Source: a virus
DNA: 41,307 bases
Virus record (IMG/VR): IMGVR_UViG_3300047629_000021
Location: 1 to 41,307 of that record
Direction: 5' to 3' (one strand)
Shown: positions 30,985-39,132 of the stretch, piece after piece
How positions within the stretch are numbered: position 1 is the stretch's first letter
Layout: every line of letters begins with the position of its first letter
Notes under the pieces: model-generated
What the model was told of the DNA's origin: nothing
The model's database searches: none
Seen by the model: only the letters and a program-made list of their open reading frames with translations
Translations under genes and position numbers: made by a program

Positions 30985-31925
30985 CACGTTTGCTGACATT
31001 ATTTCTAGCGGTATTCTGCGCGGTCTCGCATGGGCAGACGCAGACGACTCGGGATCTGGCGTTTCTCGGGAGCGTAACCCCGGCGGCTGGCGGTACGCTT
31101 TTCCTGGACACCTACTCGACGAACACGAGCAGCGCCTACGCGACTATCCTGCTTCGGACGGCGTACACCGGTCCACTCGTCAGGATTCGCGAGAGCGGCG
31201 GGAACACGGAAAAAGATTTCTACCAAGGCGCCACCGTCGGTTCCCTGAACGCGACGCGCGGCGGCGGCGGACAGGACGCCCTGACTTTCTGCGCCGGGGT
31301 GAACGGCCTGCTTCCCCGAATTTACGCTCAGGACACGAACGGCTCTCCGACGCTCGACATGGTTCAGGCGACCGCCGGAAGCCAGCCGGTGATCATCAGC
31401 GGTGGTGCGTATGTGGCGTTGCAGAACTCGATTCCGGGCATCGGATTCACGAACGCCTTCATGACGGTGACGAATGCGAATGCCTACGCTGCTCCGGCGA
31501 ACTACCACGTTTTCACGGTGGCTAAACAGACAGCGGCAATCGCCTACATGGGAATATTTCACCCGGACAACATGACGACCGGATGGGGGCTGCTGGAAAA
31601 GGGCGCTGGTGGACAACTCGGAATTGAGCGCGCCAACGCCGCAAAGTTCCAAACGACTGCTCTCGTAAATGGAACCATTTATCTTTTCGACGCTAGCTAC
31701 GACGGCACCGATCACCTTTTCAAAAACGGTAGTGCGGACGAACAGGCTGTCACGGATTCCGGCTATGGAACCAATCCAGCGGCATTTGGGACCGGGTACA
31801 ACAACAACACCGCACAAGGCTGGAACGGGTTGGTCTGGTGCGTGATCACATTTAGCAAGGCGCTCGGTAACAACGCCGCCGGAGCCCGCACCGCCCTGGA
31901 CAACATCTACACCGGAATCCCATGA
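30981..31925 (+). CDS. Secreted lectin-like (ConA/LamG-type) protein (314 aa)
   Basis: ATGA overlap at the start. Signal peptide at residues 1-19 (LLTLFLAVFCAVSHGQ). The mature N-terminus SAYATILLRTAYTGPLVRIR resembles the segment found before ConA-like or arabinofuranosidase-B-type domains in tail proteins (SLRkLyTGplIRVR), and ATAGSQPVIISGGA followed by IPGIGFTNAFMTV fits the LamG/ConA-like fold to the C-terminus. Probably carbohydrate binding. No catalytic residues are identified. Confidence 0.6.
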   Translation: MTRLLTLFLAVFCAVSHGQTQTTRDLAFLGSVTPAAGGTLFLDTYSTNTSSAYATILLRTAYTGPLVRIRESGGNTEKDFYQGATVGSLNATRGGGGQDALTFCAGVNGLLPRIYAQDTNGSPTLDMVQATAGSQPVIISGGAYVALQNSIPGIGFTNAFMTVTNANAYAAPANYHVFTVAKQTAAIAYMGIFHPDNMTTGWGLLEKGAGGQLGIERANAAKFQTTALVNGTIYLFDASYDGTDHLFKNGSADEQAVTDSGYGTNPAAFGTGYNNNTAQGWNGLVWCVITFSKALGNNAAGARTALDNIYTGIP

Positions 31926-32245
31926 AAACCTTCCTCGCATTCTTTTTCGTGTGCCTAGCCTGCCAAGCGCAGGTCAAGGCTCAGTCGGTCATCGCCACCA
32001 ACTACAACGTGCTCACCTTCGCCTCGTGGAATCTCGCGACGAACCGGAGCGCGCAGATTGCGACGGCCGCCGGGTGCGGGCAGGACCCGAAAGATGGCAC
32101 CAAGTTTTGGTTCATGCCCGTTACCAACGGGGTCGCCTGCGGGCTGCTCGTGCCGCTGGCGGAGACCAACAAACTGACGACGATTGAGCGTGCTGCGCTT
32201 GTGCCTTACACCACCAATTTCACCAATTCCGTCAACCCTCCGTGA
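31922..32245 (+). CDS. Small secreted protein (107 aa)
   Basis: ATGA overlap at the start. Signal peptide at residues 1-20 (MKTFLAFFFVCLACQAQVKA). The mature part has Asn/Thr-rich strands and two Cys (about residues 52 and 73) that could form a disulphide. Its stop is directly followed by the ATG of the receiver-domain gene. Function unknown. Confidence 0.55.
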   Translation: MKTFLAFFFVCLACQAQVKAQSVIATNYNVLTFASWNLATNRSAQIATAAGCGQDPKDGTKFWFMPVTNGVACGLLVPLAETNKLTTIERAALVPYTTNFTNSVNPP

Positions 32246-32701
32246 ATGACGCTTTTCAACATCGAAAACCTGAACCTGGGATCGCTTCGATTCTGGCGGC
32301 GAAAAACCATCGTGGTTTACATCGACGACGCGCGCGAGTTGCTCAAGTTGTCGGAATTGCTGGTTCGCGGAACACGGTGCCAGATATTTCCATTCAGCAA
32401 CGGACCCGATGCGTTGGCGTTCATGGAGTCATTCAGCGGTCAAATCGATCACGTTCTTTTGGACATGGCCATGCACGGGATGGACGGAATCGAAGTGTTC
32501 CGCCGACTTCGCACGGAACCGCTTGCGGAGAAACTCGCGGATACTCCGGTGACCATTCTCAGTGCTGCGGCTTTGGACGATACTCAATGGTCGGCACTGG
32601 AACGCTACGGTGTATGCAGCTTGGTGCGGAAGAATCCCGCTCAGGATCACATGTTTCTGAGAATCCTGGAGCATTTCAAGTTGGTAAAACGTCGGCGATA
32701 G
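32246..32701 (+). CDS. Stand-alone response-regulator receiver protein (151 aa)
   Basis: A CheY-type receiver domain fills residues about 20-148. All key positions are present: acidic pair D27/D28 (VYIDDARELL), phosphoacceptor D73 (VLLDMAMHGMDG), the Thr/Ser switch at S106 (VTILSAA) and K129 (LVRKNPA). There is no output domain and no kinase gene nearby. It is placed between exported fibre-like genes and the holin-like genes. It could intercept a host histidine kinase or phosphotransfer signal; this is inference. Very unusual for a small phage. Confidence 0.85.
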   Translation: MTLFNIENLNLGSLRFWRRKTIVVYIDDARELLKLSELLVRGTRCQIFPFSNGPDALAFMESFSGQIDHVLLDMAMHGMDGIEVFRRLRTEPLAEKLADTPVTILSAAALDDTQWSALERYGVCSLVRKNPAQDHMFLRILEHFKLVKRRR

Positions 32702-32710
32702 GGAGCGATT

Positions 32711-32962
32711 ATGGGCGAAACGACATTTCAAACTAAAAATGATCGGATTGGATTTTCGATCGCGAGGGTCGGCGGACTGGCATTCATCGCCGTCACGCTC
32801 GGTGGCCTGTTCATCTGGCTCGCGGGAATTCCGCTTCGGATTGAGGCAGCCGAGAAGAAAATCGAGGCGTTGGAAATGCGTTCCAAGGCGAGCGAGGACA
32901 TGCTTTCGCGAATTGACGAGCGAACTAAAATAATTCTGGAACGGATTGGAGGCCAGCGATGA
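32711..32962 (+). CDS. Small membrane protein with C-terminal coiled coil (83 aa)
   Basis: GGGAG ribosome site. Residues about 18-40 are one transmembrane helix (VGGLAFIAVTLGGLFIWLAG), followed by a charged coiled coil (EAAEKKIEALEMRSKASEDM). This is the layout of phage inner-membrane lysis accessory proteins such as i-spanin or holin partners. It ends in an ATGA overlap with the next membrane gene. Confidence 0.6.
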   Translation: MGETTFQTKNDRIGFSIARVGGLAFIAVTLGGLFIWLAGIPLRIEAAEKKIEALEMRSKASEDMLSRIDERTKIILERIGGQR

Positions 32963-33264
32963 CCGACGACACAAAACAATTTGTGAAGGATGAGATTCAG
33001 AAGTCCGCCATGGATATCTGCAAGGAGCATTTCGGGAAATGGAATGTCACCTACCTCAAATACCTCGCCATGCTCTCAACCGGAATGGCCGCGATCATCG
33101 TTGATTTCTTCCATGGCACGGCGTTTTTGTGGACGGATTGGGCGTCATTCGGCGGCAAGGTGCTCGCCGTCTTTGGGTCCGTCACAACCGCTTTTATCGA
33201 TTCCACGTACACCGACACAAAAAAGGGCGCGGCCCCTATCCCGCCGCAAGAACCACCAAAATGA
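32959..33264 (+). CDS. Putative holin-like membrane protein (101 aa)
   Basis: ATGA overlap at the start. Hydrophobic stretches near residues 33-52 (YLAMLSTGMAAIIVDFF) and 60-80 (SFGGKVLAVFGSVTTAFI) could be two membrane segments, with a charged N-terminus and a Pro-rich tail. Size and position between a spanin-like gene and a lipoprotein gene suggest a holin. No match to a specific holin family is claimed. Confidence 0.5.
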   Translation: MTDDTKQFVKDEIQKSAMDICKEHFGKWNVTYLKYLAMLSTGMAAIIVDFFHGTAFLWTDWASFGGKVLAVFGSVTTAFIDSTYTDTKKGAAPIPPQEPPK

Positions 33265-33734
33265 AAACACTGATCCTATTGTTAATCGTCGCCCTGACCG
33301 GGTGCTCAACCCACGGACTTTTGCAGAAGCCTCCGGTGGCGCACAGCGTAACCGGGACTATGAAAGTGCAAAAAATAGCGCTGTCTCAGAACCCGTTGAC
33401 GGGAATGTACGAGGCTGGAATTCAATGGGGGCAATTCTCATTCGCGGTAATGCCAATTGTCTACACGACGAATTCCAGCGGTGCGATAATCGATTATGTC
33501 GTACCCGATGGCATCACGCGGGCGGAAGACAAGGCCGGAAATGGAATATTTGGACGCGCCGGAACCACATGGACATTCGCAATTGGAAAAACAGCCGTTC
33601 AACAGCTACTTGGCGGAGCGGCAGTTTCGATCAATCAGAATACCGATGTCAGTGTGAGTAATCCGCACTCGCCACAGCCGCCGACGACCACGCCATCTTC
33701 GGCCACCAACACGCTTCCGGTGAAACTGCCGTGA
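33261..33734 (+). CDS. Putative lipoprotein of the lysis region (157 aa)
   Basis: ATGA overlap at 33261. Signal peptide with lipobox LTGC at residues 13-16 (MKTLILLLIVALTGCS), so the mature protein is predicted to be an outer-membrane lipoprotein. The middle is beta-rich and the last 30 residues are Pro/Thr/Ser-rich. It could be an outer-membrane spanin, but it is larger than usual o-spanins and may have another envelope role. Confidence 0.6.
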   Translation: MKTLILLLIVALTGCSTHGLLQKPPVAHSVTGTMKVQKIALSQNPLTGMYEAGIQWGQFSFAVMPIVYTTNSSGAIIDYVVPDGITRAEDKAGNGIFGRAGTTWTFAIGKTAVQQLLGGAAVSINQNTDVSVSNPHSPQPPTTTPSSATNTLPVKLP

Positions 33735-34678
33735 GAAAAACGCTCACCATCGTCATTCCGGTCTACAACATGGCCGGGCTTTTGCCGCGGTGTCTGGACG
33801 CCATTAAGTCGCAGACCCGTATCCCTGATTGCGTCCTTATCATAGACGACCATTCCGTTGATGGTTCGCTGGCCACCGCCATTCGTTACGCGACGGGACA
33901 TCAACAATTCGATGTCCTTCCGATGCCTGAAAATGCGGGGGTAGTGTGCCGGATGAATGACGGGTTGGAAATGTCCGAAACCGACTACATCTATTTCGCC
34001 GCGGCAGATGACCGGATTGAACCGCGCTTCGTTGAGACGCTGATGGCCGCAGCGGAATCTAACCCGGACGCGCCAATGGTCCACTGCCGATCAATCTTCC
34101 GCGAAGTGGAAACCGGATTCGCGTGGAAGGCAGGAAGCAAAACGCAACCCGCGAGCAATGCCACGATTTTCAAAACGTCGGCGCTCAAGGAACTCGGTGG
34201 ATTCGATACGGAGTTGAAGTGGCATTCGGATTGGATGGCCTGCCAGGGGCTTTCGAGTGGCGCTATTTTCGTTCCGGAAGTGATCGCGACGGCGAATATT
34301 CACGCGGATGGGTATTGCTCAAAAGGGAGGAATTCCGAGGAGCAAAAGGAAGTGTTGGCGAGACTCATCCTACGGTGCGCGGCATGTGGTGTTCCGATCC
34401 GCCGACTCTGTATTTTCGGTTGGCCAGTAGTAGCCGCTGCGGAACTTCATGGCGGATTTACTTGGCCGGTTATCGCCCGCTGCGCCACCCACTCCTTATG
34501 CGTCACCGCCAAAAACTGCCTCGCGTGGCTGATTCCGAAATTGAGATTCACATTCGCTCTCCTGGTCGCGCTGCCAATCGCCGTGTGCGCCCTGGCCTTG
34601 TGGTCAATCGGCTGTTTGGTCGCCCTTTGTTGCCGAGGATTCTACGAAGGTCAGATTGAGGAGCACCCGAGATCATGA
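33731..34678 (+). CDS. Family 2 glycosyltransferase with C-terminal membrane segments (315 aa)
   Basis: GTG start overlapping the previous stop (GTGA). The GT-A fold is clear: TIVIPVYN at 6-13, VLIIDDHSVDGS around 35-46, and ADD at 92-94 for nucleotide-sugar and metal binding. Around residues 190-215 is the region before the acceptor site (GGFDTELKWHSDW). Hydrophobic segments near 270-305 would anchor it to the membrane. It would add a sugar to a lipid, polysaccharide or protein; a role in serotype change against superinfection is an inference. Confidence 0.85.
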   Translation: MRKTLTIVIPVYNMAGLLPRCLDAIKSQTRIPDCVLIIDDHSVDGSLATAIRYATGHQQFDVLPMPENAGVVCRMNDGLEMSETDYIYFAAADDRIEPRFVETLMAAAESNPDAPMVHCRSIFREVETGFAWKAGSKTQPASNATIFKTSALKELGGFDTELKWHSDWMACQGLSSGAIFVPEVIATANIHADGYCSKGRNSEEQKEVLARLILRCAACGVPIRRLCIFGWPVVAAAELHGGFTWPVIARCATHSLCVTAKNCLAWLIPKLRFTFALLVALPIAVCALALWSIGCLVALCCRGFYEGQIEEHPRS

Positions 34679-35391
34679 AAGACGGACTCATAGCAATCTG
34701 CTCGCAGTTGAGCTTGGACGTTTACCGCGCGCCCGGCGAGGACGATGCCGCGTGCGAACTCCGATTCCGACACCAGCACGGTCACCGGGGATCAATCGCA
34801 TGGATTCATGAGCTATCCACCGATACCCATTGCGTGGTGATCTTCGGAAAGGACTACACCTTTTGCGGATTCCGGGGAACGGAATCGTTCAAGGTGGCGA
34901 TGATTGATGCGGATTGCCTTGTGACTGACCAAGGGTGGCATGATGGGTTTGACCGGGCGTGGAAGTCCGTTTGCGAGCGTGTTTTGAATCTCGTCTCGTT
35001 CTGCGTTCCTCCGTTGGTGCTATGGGGCCATTCCGCAGGCGGGGCGATCGCTGTCCGCGCGCAGTGGGATCTCAAACCCGCGCATATTCGCACTTTCGGA
35101 CAGCCTCCGGTCGGCGTTGGCCGAGTCGTGGACAACATCCGAAATTGTTGTCTCTCCTGGATTCGCGGAGTGAACTATTTGGACATCGTTCCGCGGTCGA
35201 TCATTTTCCTGCCGCACCGGGGAGATGTCATTGAATGGGATGGACACGGGCGCCCGCACTGGAATCCAGGATGGCACTGGCGGCTTGCGCTATGGATTCG
35301 AGGACTCTGGCGGGCGGCCATAAAACATCGCGACGAATTGTTGCGTGACCACCACGCGGCGACCTACGCGAGATTGGGGGCGTCGTTTTGA
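34675..35391 (+). CDS. Class 3 lipase-like alpha/beta hydrolase (238 aa)
   Basis: ATGA overlap at the start. The class 3 pattern is present: the oxyanion segment FRGTES at 67-72, WHDGF at 88-92, the nucleophile elbow GHSAGG with S120, the acid D170 in NYLDIVPR, and a His in DHHAATY at 225-231. No signal peptide, so access to a lipid membrane depends on lysis or on a membrane surface. It may attack membrane lipid or acyl groups to help lysis; no peptidoglycan hydrolase was recognised nearby. Confidence 0.8.
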   Translation: MKDGLIAICSQLSLDVYRAPGEDDAACELRFRHQHGHRGSIAWIHELSTDTHCVVIFGKDYTFCGFRGTESFKVAMIDADCLVTDQGWHDGFDRAWKSVCERVLNLVSFCVPPLVLWGHSAGGAIAVRAQWDLKPAHIRTFGQPPVGVGRVVDNIRNCCLSWIRGVNYLDIVPRSIIFLPHRGDVIEWDGHGRPHWNPGWHWRLALWIRGLWRAAIKHRDELLRDHHAATYARLGASF

Positions 35392-36386
35392 AAAGATTAT
35401 TTCCAGTCGTCGCCCTCGTGATTCTCGTTGGCTGCGCGATCTACGCTCAGTCCACCGGTGGCCGCATCGGCAAGTTCGAGCGGTTCAACCCAGCGCAGTT
35501 TTCCCAGAATCAGGAGGTCATTGGGATTGGTAGCGGTGCCGCGTTCACGAATCTGGTTCTTGTCACGCCGGTCATCACGTTTACGAATGGAAGCTCGCCG
35601 ATTTTCACGAATGCTATCGATGGGAATCAGTTTACGTACGACACCAAGCTGCACGCCAAGAGCGGGATTATCCTGACGAATTTGGACGCGAGGGATGCCG
35701 CTGGCGACATTGGAAGCGTGCAAGTAGGCAATCGTGCTGTATCAGGACTGAATGGAACCGCCGTCGGAGCCGCTGCGAACGTCGGGGCAGGAGCTACGCA
35801 CGGCGCGGCGTTTGGAGCCACGTCAATTGTTTCCGCGAATCACAATAATTCCTCTGCGTTTAATGATGGGATCACAACCGCTGCCCATCAAATGCGCATG
35901 GGAACATCGCTCGATGATCTGAACGTTCCCGGCACTCTGACTATCACAAACACCACGCCAACGACCATGGCGGCGTTCAACGGATCACGGCAGGTATCAA
36001 GTTCCACTCCGGACGCGAGTCAATTCGTTTTCGATGCGAATGGTCTGCACCATATTAGCGGATCAAAGAGTACAAACGCTAGCCTCACGGGAACAACCCT
36101 GCTTCCAGCCGTTGGTGACAAGTTGAGTATCAAAGAGGGCGGCGGCAGCTATACCAGCAATGCCAGTATGGGGGCGAACGCTCTGTCTGCTGGAACGATG
36201 ACCATTGCCAGCACAACGGTTACGGCGAACACCAGGATTTTCCTATCGGTTGCTGCCAAGGGTTCGAATCCGCTCGGCATTCCGTACATTTCCGCCCAGA
36301 CGGCAGGCGTTTCGTTTACCGTTACCAGCACCGCCGCAACCGATAATGCCATCATCGCATGGCTCCTCGTTGAACCTGGACCTTAA
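35388..36386 (+). CDS. Lipoprotein-like fibre with YadA-type head repeats (332 aa)
   Basis: Starts at TTG overlapping the lipase stop (TTGA), giving MKRLFPVVALVILVGC with a lipobox-like Cys16 and a second possible cleavage at YAQ. Residues about 110-170 show the trimeric autotransporter head pattern (QVGNRAVSGLNGTAVGAAA, AAFGATS, HQMRMGTS). The last 90 residues (TMTIASTTVTANTRIFLSV, DNAIIAWLLVE) look like the globular C-terminal domain of tail fibres. A trimeric fibre or surface adhesin is likely. Confidence 0.65.
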   Translation: MKRLFPVVALVILVGCAIYAQSTGGRIGKFERFNPAQFSQNQEVIGIGSGAAFTNLVLVTPVITFTNGSSPIFTNAIDGNQFTYDTKLHAKSGIILTNLDARDAAGDIGSVQVGNRAVSGLNGTAVGAAANVGAGATHGAAFGATSIVSANHNNSSAFNDGITTAAHQMRMGTSLDDLNVPGTLTITNTTPTTMAAFNGSRQVSSSTPDASQFVFDANGLHHISGSKSTNASLTGTTLLPAVGDKLSIKEGGGSYTSNASMGANALSAGTMTIASTTVTANTRIFLSVAAKGSNPLGIPYISAQTAGVSFTVTSTAATDNAIIAWLLVEPGP

Positions 36387-36387
36387 T

Positions 36388-36684
36388 ATGCCACTTTACG
36401 ACTACCTCAACACGGAAACGGGACTGATCGAGGAACATTTCCGAACATGGCAGAATCGCGATTCTGTTCCGCCGTATCTGGTCCGTCAGGCGGTCTCCCG
36501 CATCTACGGACATCGGAAGCTCGATAATCCATCGGATGTCGATCAGGCCATGCCGCGCGCACTCCGGGAATTGGAGTGTAATCAGCCTTCACAGCATTTC
36601 GACAAGTTCGAACGCGAGCATGGATTTTCAAAGGATCACCTCAAGAGAGTGTGGAGCAAAGAGTGGACGAGCACTGTACCATGA
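36388..36684 (+). CDS. FmdB-like small protein without the zinc cysteines (98 aa)
   Basis: It begins MPLYDYLNTETGLIEEHF, like FmdB zinc-ribbon proteins (MPxYxYxC), but Asn stands where the first Cys is expected and no CxxC pairs are present. It may therefore only share the start pattern. ATG 36388 is one base after the fibre stop. The stop overlaps the next ATG. Function unknown. Confidence 0.55.
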   Translation: MPLYDYLNTETGLIEEHFRTWQNRDSVPPYLVRQAVSRIYGHRKLDNPSDVDQAMPRALRELECNQPSQHFDKFEREHGFSKDHLKRVWSKEWTSTVP

Positions 36685-37916
36685 AAACATTTCTGAAATA
36701 CGCGGCAATCGGTGGCCTGACGGCCTTTCTTCTGTCGAAAGCATATGGTGCCGACGTCTCGCCGGGACTTCCGCTGGGCCGTCCACTCCAAAATGGGGAC
36801 AACATCAATGCCGCCGTGCTAAACGGGTCCCTGAACGGGACCATCAATCCCAGCTTCTACACCGGGAAGGCGTTCCAAGGGAATCCGAGTTCCGCAAACG
36901 ACATCATTCTGATGTTCAACAATTCAAGCGGGATTTACGAGTATACCACTTATGGTCAATTTCTGGTAAATACCAATTTGATTGCGGGGCGCACGCCTTA
37001 TACCAGTGGAATTTCGAATAGTTTCAGCCTCCTTGTTTTGGACAATGCAGGGCAGATCCTCGGGCAGACGACGATTTCAAATCTGCTCTACTACGGTCTA
37101 CAGATGAACACCAACCAGTTTGCGCTGGCGACGAATTCTATCGGCACGTTCACTCTTTACTCGATCAGCAACGCGGTGTTTACGAATGTCCTGATAACGA
37201 ATTTTGTTTTCCAGGGCAATGTGACGAACGGCACTATGTCAGGGACTACGATTACCAATTGCTCAACGTCCAACTACTTTACAATTGGGGGAAATTCGAG
37301 CGGCAAATCTTCTCTCAGATTTTACGATAGCAGCGGGGCTGCCGGAGCTAGGGCGTGGGATTGGTCCCTCAATACAGGTGGACAGATGATGCTAAATGTT
37401 TGGGACGACGGTTTTTCTAATCCCGGAGGAGCTATAATGACTATCACGCGTGGGGTTGGAAATACCAATGTTCAGGCCGTTAATTTCACCATTTCAAGCA
37501 ATGGCGTGAACCAGATATTTCAAATCGTTCCTGCTGGAGTTTCAATTGGATCAGGAAACGCGATAGCGCAGGTCAACACCTACGATTCAGGTACAAATAA
37601 CGCGATTCCTGCGGCTGGGGGTGCGGTCACGAAAGCTCACGGTTTCCCGCTCTGTCCTACGGAGGTGAGGGCTGTATACGTCAACGTGACGGGTGAACTC
37701 GGATATTCAGCCGGGGATGAAATCGACGTCAAAGACTGCCTTGAAAAAACTGTGTCCTACCAGATTTTCCAAGTGGTGTGCGATGGAACCAATGTCACGC
37801 TGAGAAGGAAATCCACGGCGACTACCATTGAGGTGCTAAACAAAGGGACTGGCGTGATTGGTGACATGACTGAAGCAAATTGGAAAATGCGTATCTACGC
37901 CAAATACGTGAAGTGA
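36681..37916 (+). CDS. Secreted fibre-like protein (411 aa)
   Basis: ATGA overlap fixes ATG 36681. Signal peptide at residues 1-23 (FLKYAAIGGLTAFLLSKAYG). The N-terminal part has PLGRPLQNGDNINAAVLNG, a segment typical of tail-fibre starts; the body is Asn/Thr/Ser-rich beta sequence with TNA-type motifs, and the C-terminal domain ends MTEANWKMRIYAKYV, like several phage fibre tips. Predicted fibre or adhesin; the signal peptide is the odd part. Confidence 0.65.
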   Translation: MKTFLKYAAIGGLTAFLLSKAYGADVSPGLPLGRPLQNGDNINAAVLNGSLNGTINPSFYTGKAFQGNPSSANDIILMFNNSSGIYEYTTYGQFLVNTNLIAGRTPYTSGISNSFSLLVLDNAGQILGQTTISNLLYYGLQMNTNQFALATNSIGTFTLYSISNAVFTNVLITNFVFQGNVTNGTMSGTTITNCSTSNYFTIGGNSSGKSSLRFYDSSGAAGARAWDWSLNTGGQMMLNVWDDGFSNPGGAIMTITRGVGNTNVQAVNFTISSNGVNQIFQIVPAGVSIGSGNAIAQVNTYDSGTNNAIPAAGGAVTKAHGFPLCPTEVRAVYVNVTGELGYSAGDEIDVKDCLEKTVSYQIFQVVCDGTNVTLRRKSTATTIEVLNKGTGVIGDMTEANWKMRIYAKYVK

Positions 37917-38917
37917 TGAACCTCGCCGCGCTCGCAGCCTACGTTTGTGGAAAAGTCCGGGCCAACGACCCGAATAGCATCGCGCTATGCAAGGGCTTTC
38001 TGTCGGCTCGGTATCAGATGATTTGGGACAACGATCTTTGGCGGGATTCGCTGGTTATCCTGACGGCCACCTTGGACCCAACAAACGCGGCGAACAATAA
38101 CGGGCTGGATGCCATCGGGGTGTGGCTGCTCCCGGCCATCGCGGAAAAGGTCATCGCCGTGCGGGATCACAGCCGGGGCTACACCGTGACGAGTCCGGAG
38201 GAGTATTTTCAGAATGATCTGGATGATTTTCAGGTGTCGGGGACGGCGCTTTCGTTCTACATTCTGCCAAGGTGCGTGTTGGCATGGGGCACTCAGCAGC
38301 CACCGCTCTACGCTGTCAATGGCACGTTGGGAGGCGCTGCACAGGACGTTGGCCAGACCTGCCACGCGCGTAGCGTAGACTCCAGTTCCAATGTGCTTGA
38401 TTTGGATCTGACTTTCACTGCGACATCGAATGTCAACGGAATTGGTATCACTAGCAACTTGATAGAACTCACGAGCTTCACCAAGCAGGTCACAGCAGGT
38501 CCGGTATCGGTGATGACGCAACCGAATAATAATCCGGTCAACTACCTTACGCTGGCGCCAAAGGACACATCAGCACTGCTCCGTTGCAGGATTCAGTTGA
38601 TGGAGACGCCGCTGAACGCTATCAACCTGCGGGCGCTGGTCAAACGAACCATGTCGCCTTTCGTGAAAGACGAAGATGTTTCGGCGCTACGCGGCATGGA
38701 CAATGTTCTGATCGCTCTTGCCCAAGCGGACATGCTTCAGGAACAACGGCAGTACGCCAAGTCTCAACTTCTCATACAAGAAGGGTCCGGTCTACTTTTG
38801 GAGGCTAAAAAGGCCGAAGTCTACCAGCAGGCCGCGCACCCGAGAATAATCCCTGCCGTCGAACCGCCGAACACAGCGTACAACGCGGCTGGCTTCCAGC
38901 AGAAAGGATACTGGTGA
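37916..38917 (+). CDS. Putative head-tail connector / adaptor protein (333 aa)
   Basis: The start overlaps the fibre stop by one base (TGATG). The N-terminus (SIALCKGFLSARYQMIWDNDLWRDSLV) matches the style of podovirus adaptor or tail-ring proteins, with a beta-rich middle domain and a helical C-terminus (NVLIALAQADMLQEQRQYAK). It lies directly before the tail nozzle gene, as adaptors do. The family is not named with certainty. Confidence 0.6.
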   Translation: MNLAALAAYVCGKVRANDPNSIALCKGFLSARYQMIWDNDLWRDSLVILTATLDPTNAANNNGLDAIGVWLLPAIAEKVIAVRDHSRGYTVTSPEEYFQNDLDDFQVSGTALSFYILPRCVLAWGTQQPPLYAVNGTLGGAAQDVGQTCHARSVDSSSNVLDLDLTFTATSNVNGIGITSNLIELTSFTKQVTAGPVSVMTQPNNNPVNYLTLAPKDTSALLRCRIQLMETPLNAINLRALVKRTMSPFVKDEDVSALRGMDNVLIALAQADMLQEQRQYAKSQLLIQEGSGLLLEAKKAEVYQQAAHPRIIPAVEPPNTAYNAAGFQQKGYW

Positions 38918-39132
38918 AAAACTGGAACAAACGGCACCGGCGTGGTAATCCTCTTTCGCGTTCTACGGGTGGTAGCGTCGTTGGCTTCCGCCTCGGAGAC
39001 GTGCCGAAGGCGCTCGATAATCCGACGCTGAATAACCTTGCGGTTTCGGCGAGTATCGAAGGCTGGATGTACGCGGGGCCGGGCGCCCGGATGGCGACAC
39101 GATTCGGACTTCAGGAGGAACGATGCCGCTGA
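38914..39132 (+). CDS. Small basic late protein of unknown function (72 aa)
   Basis: GTG start overlapping the connector stop (GTGA) and an end that overlaps the nozzle gene by 10 bases. Basic N-terminus (NWNKRHRRGNPLSR) and no recognised domain. Its spacing supports a real gene. Confidence 0.6.
   Translation: MKNWNKRHRRGNPLSRSTGGSVVGFRLGDVPKALDNPTLNNLAVSASIEGWMYAGPGARMATRFGLQEERCR

Noticed and set aside
31005-31940. A 311-codon minus-strand frame opposite the ConA-like gene
   Set aside because: Antisense to a gene with a signal peptide and a recognisable fold, with no evidence of its own.
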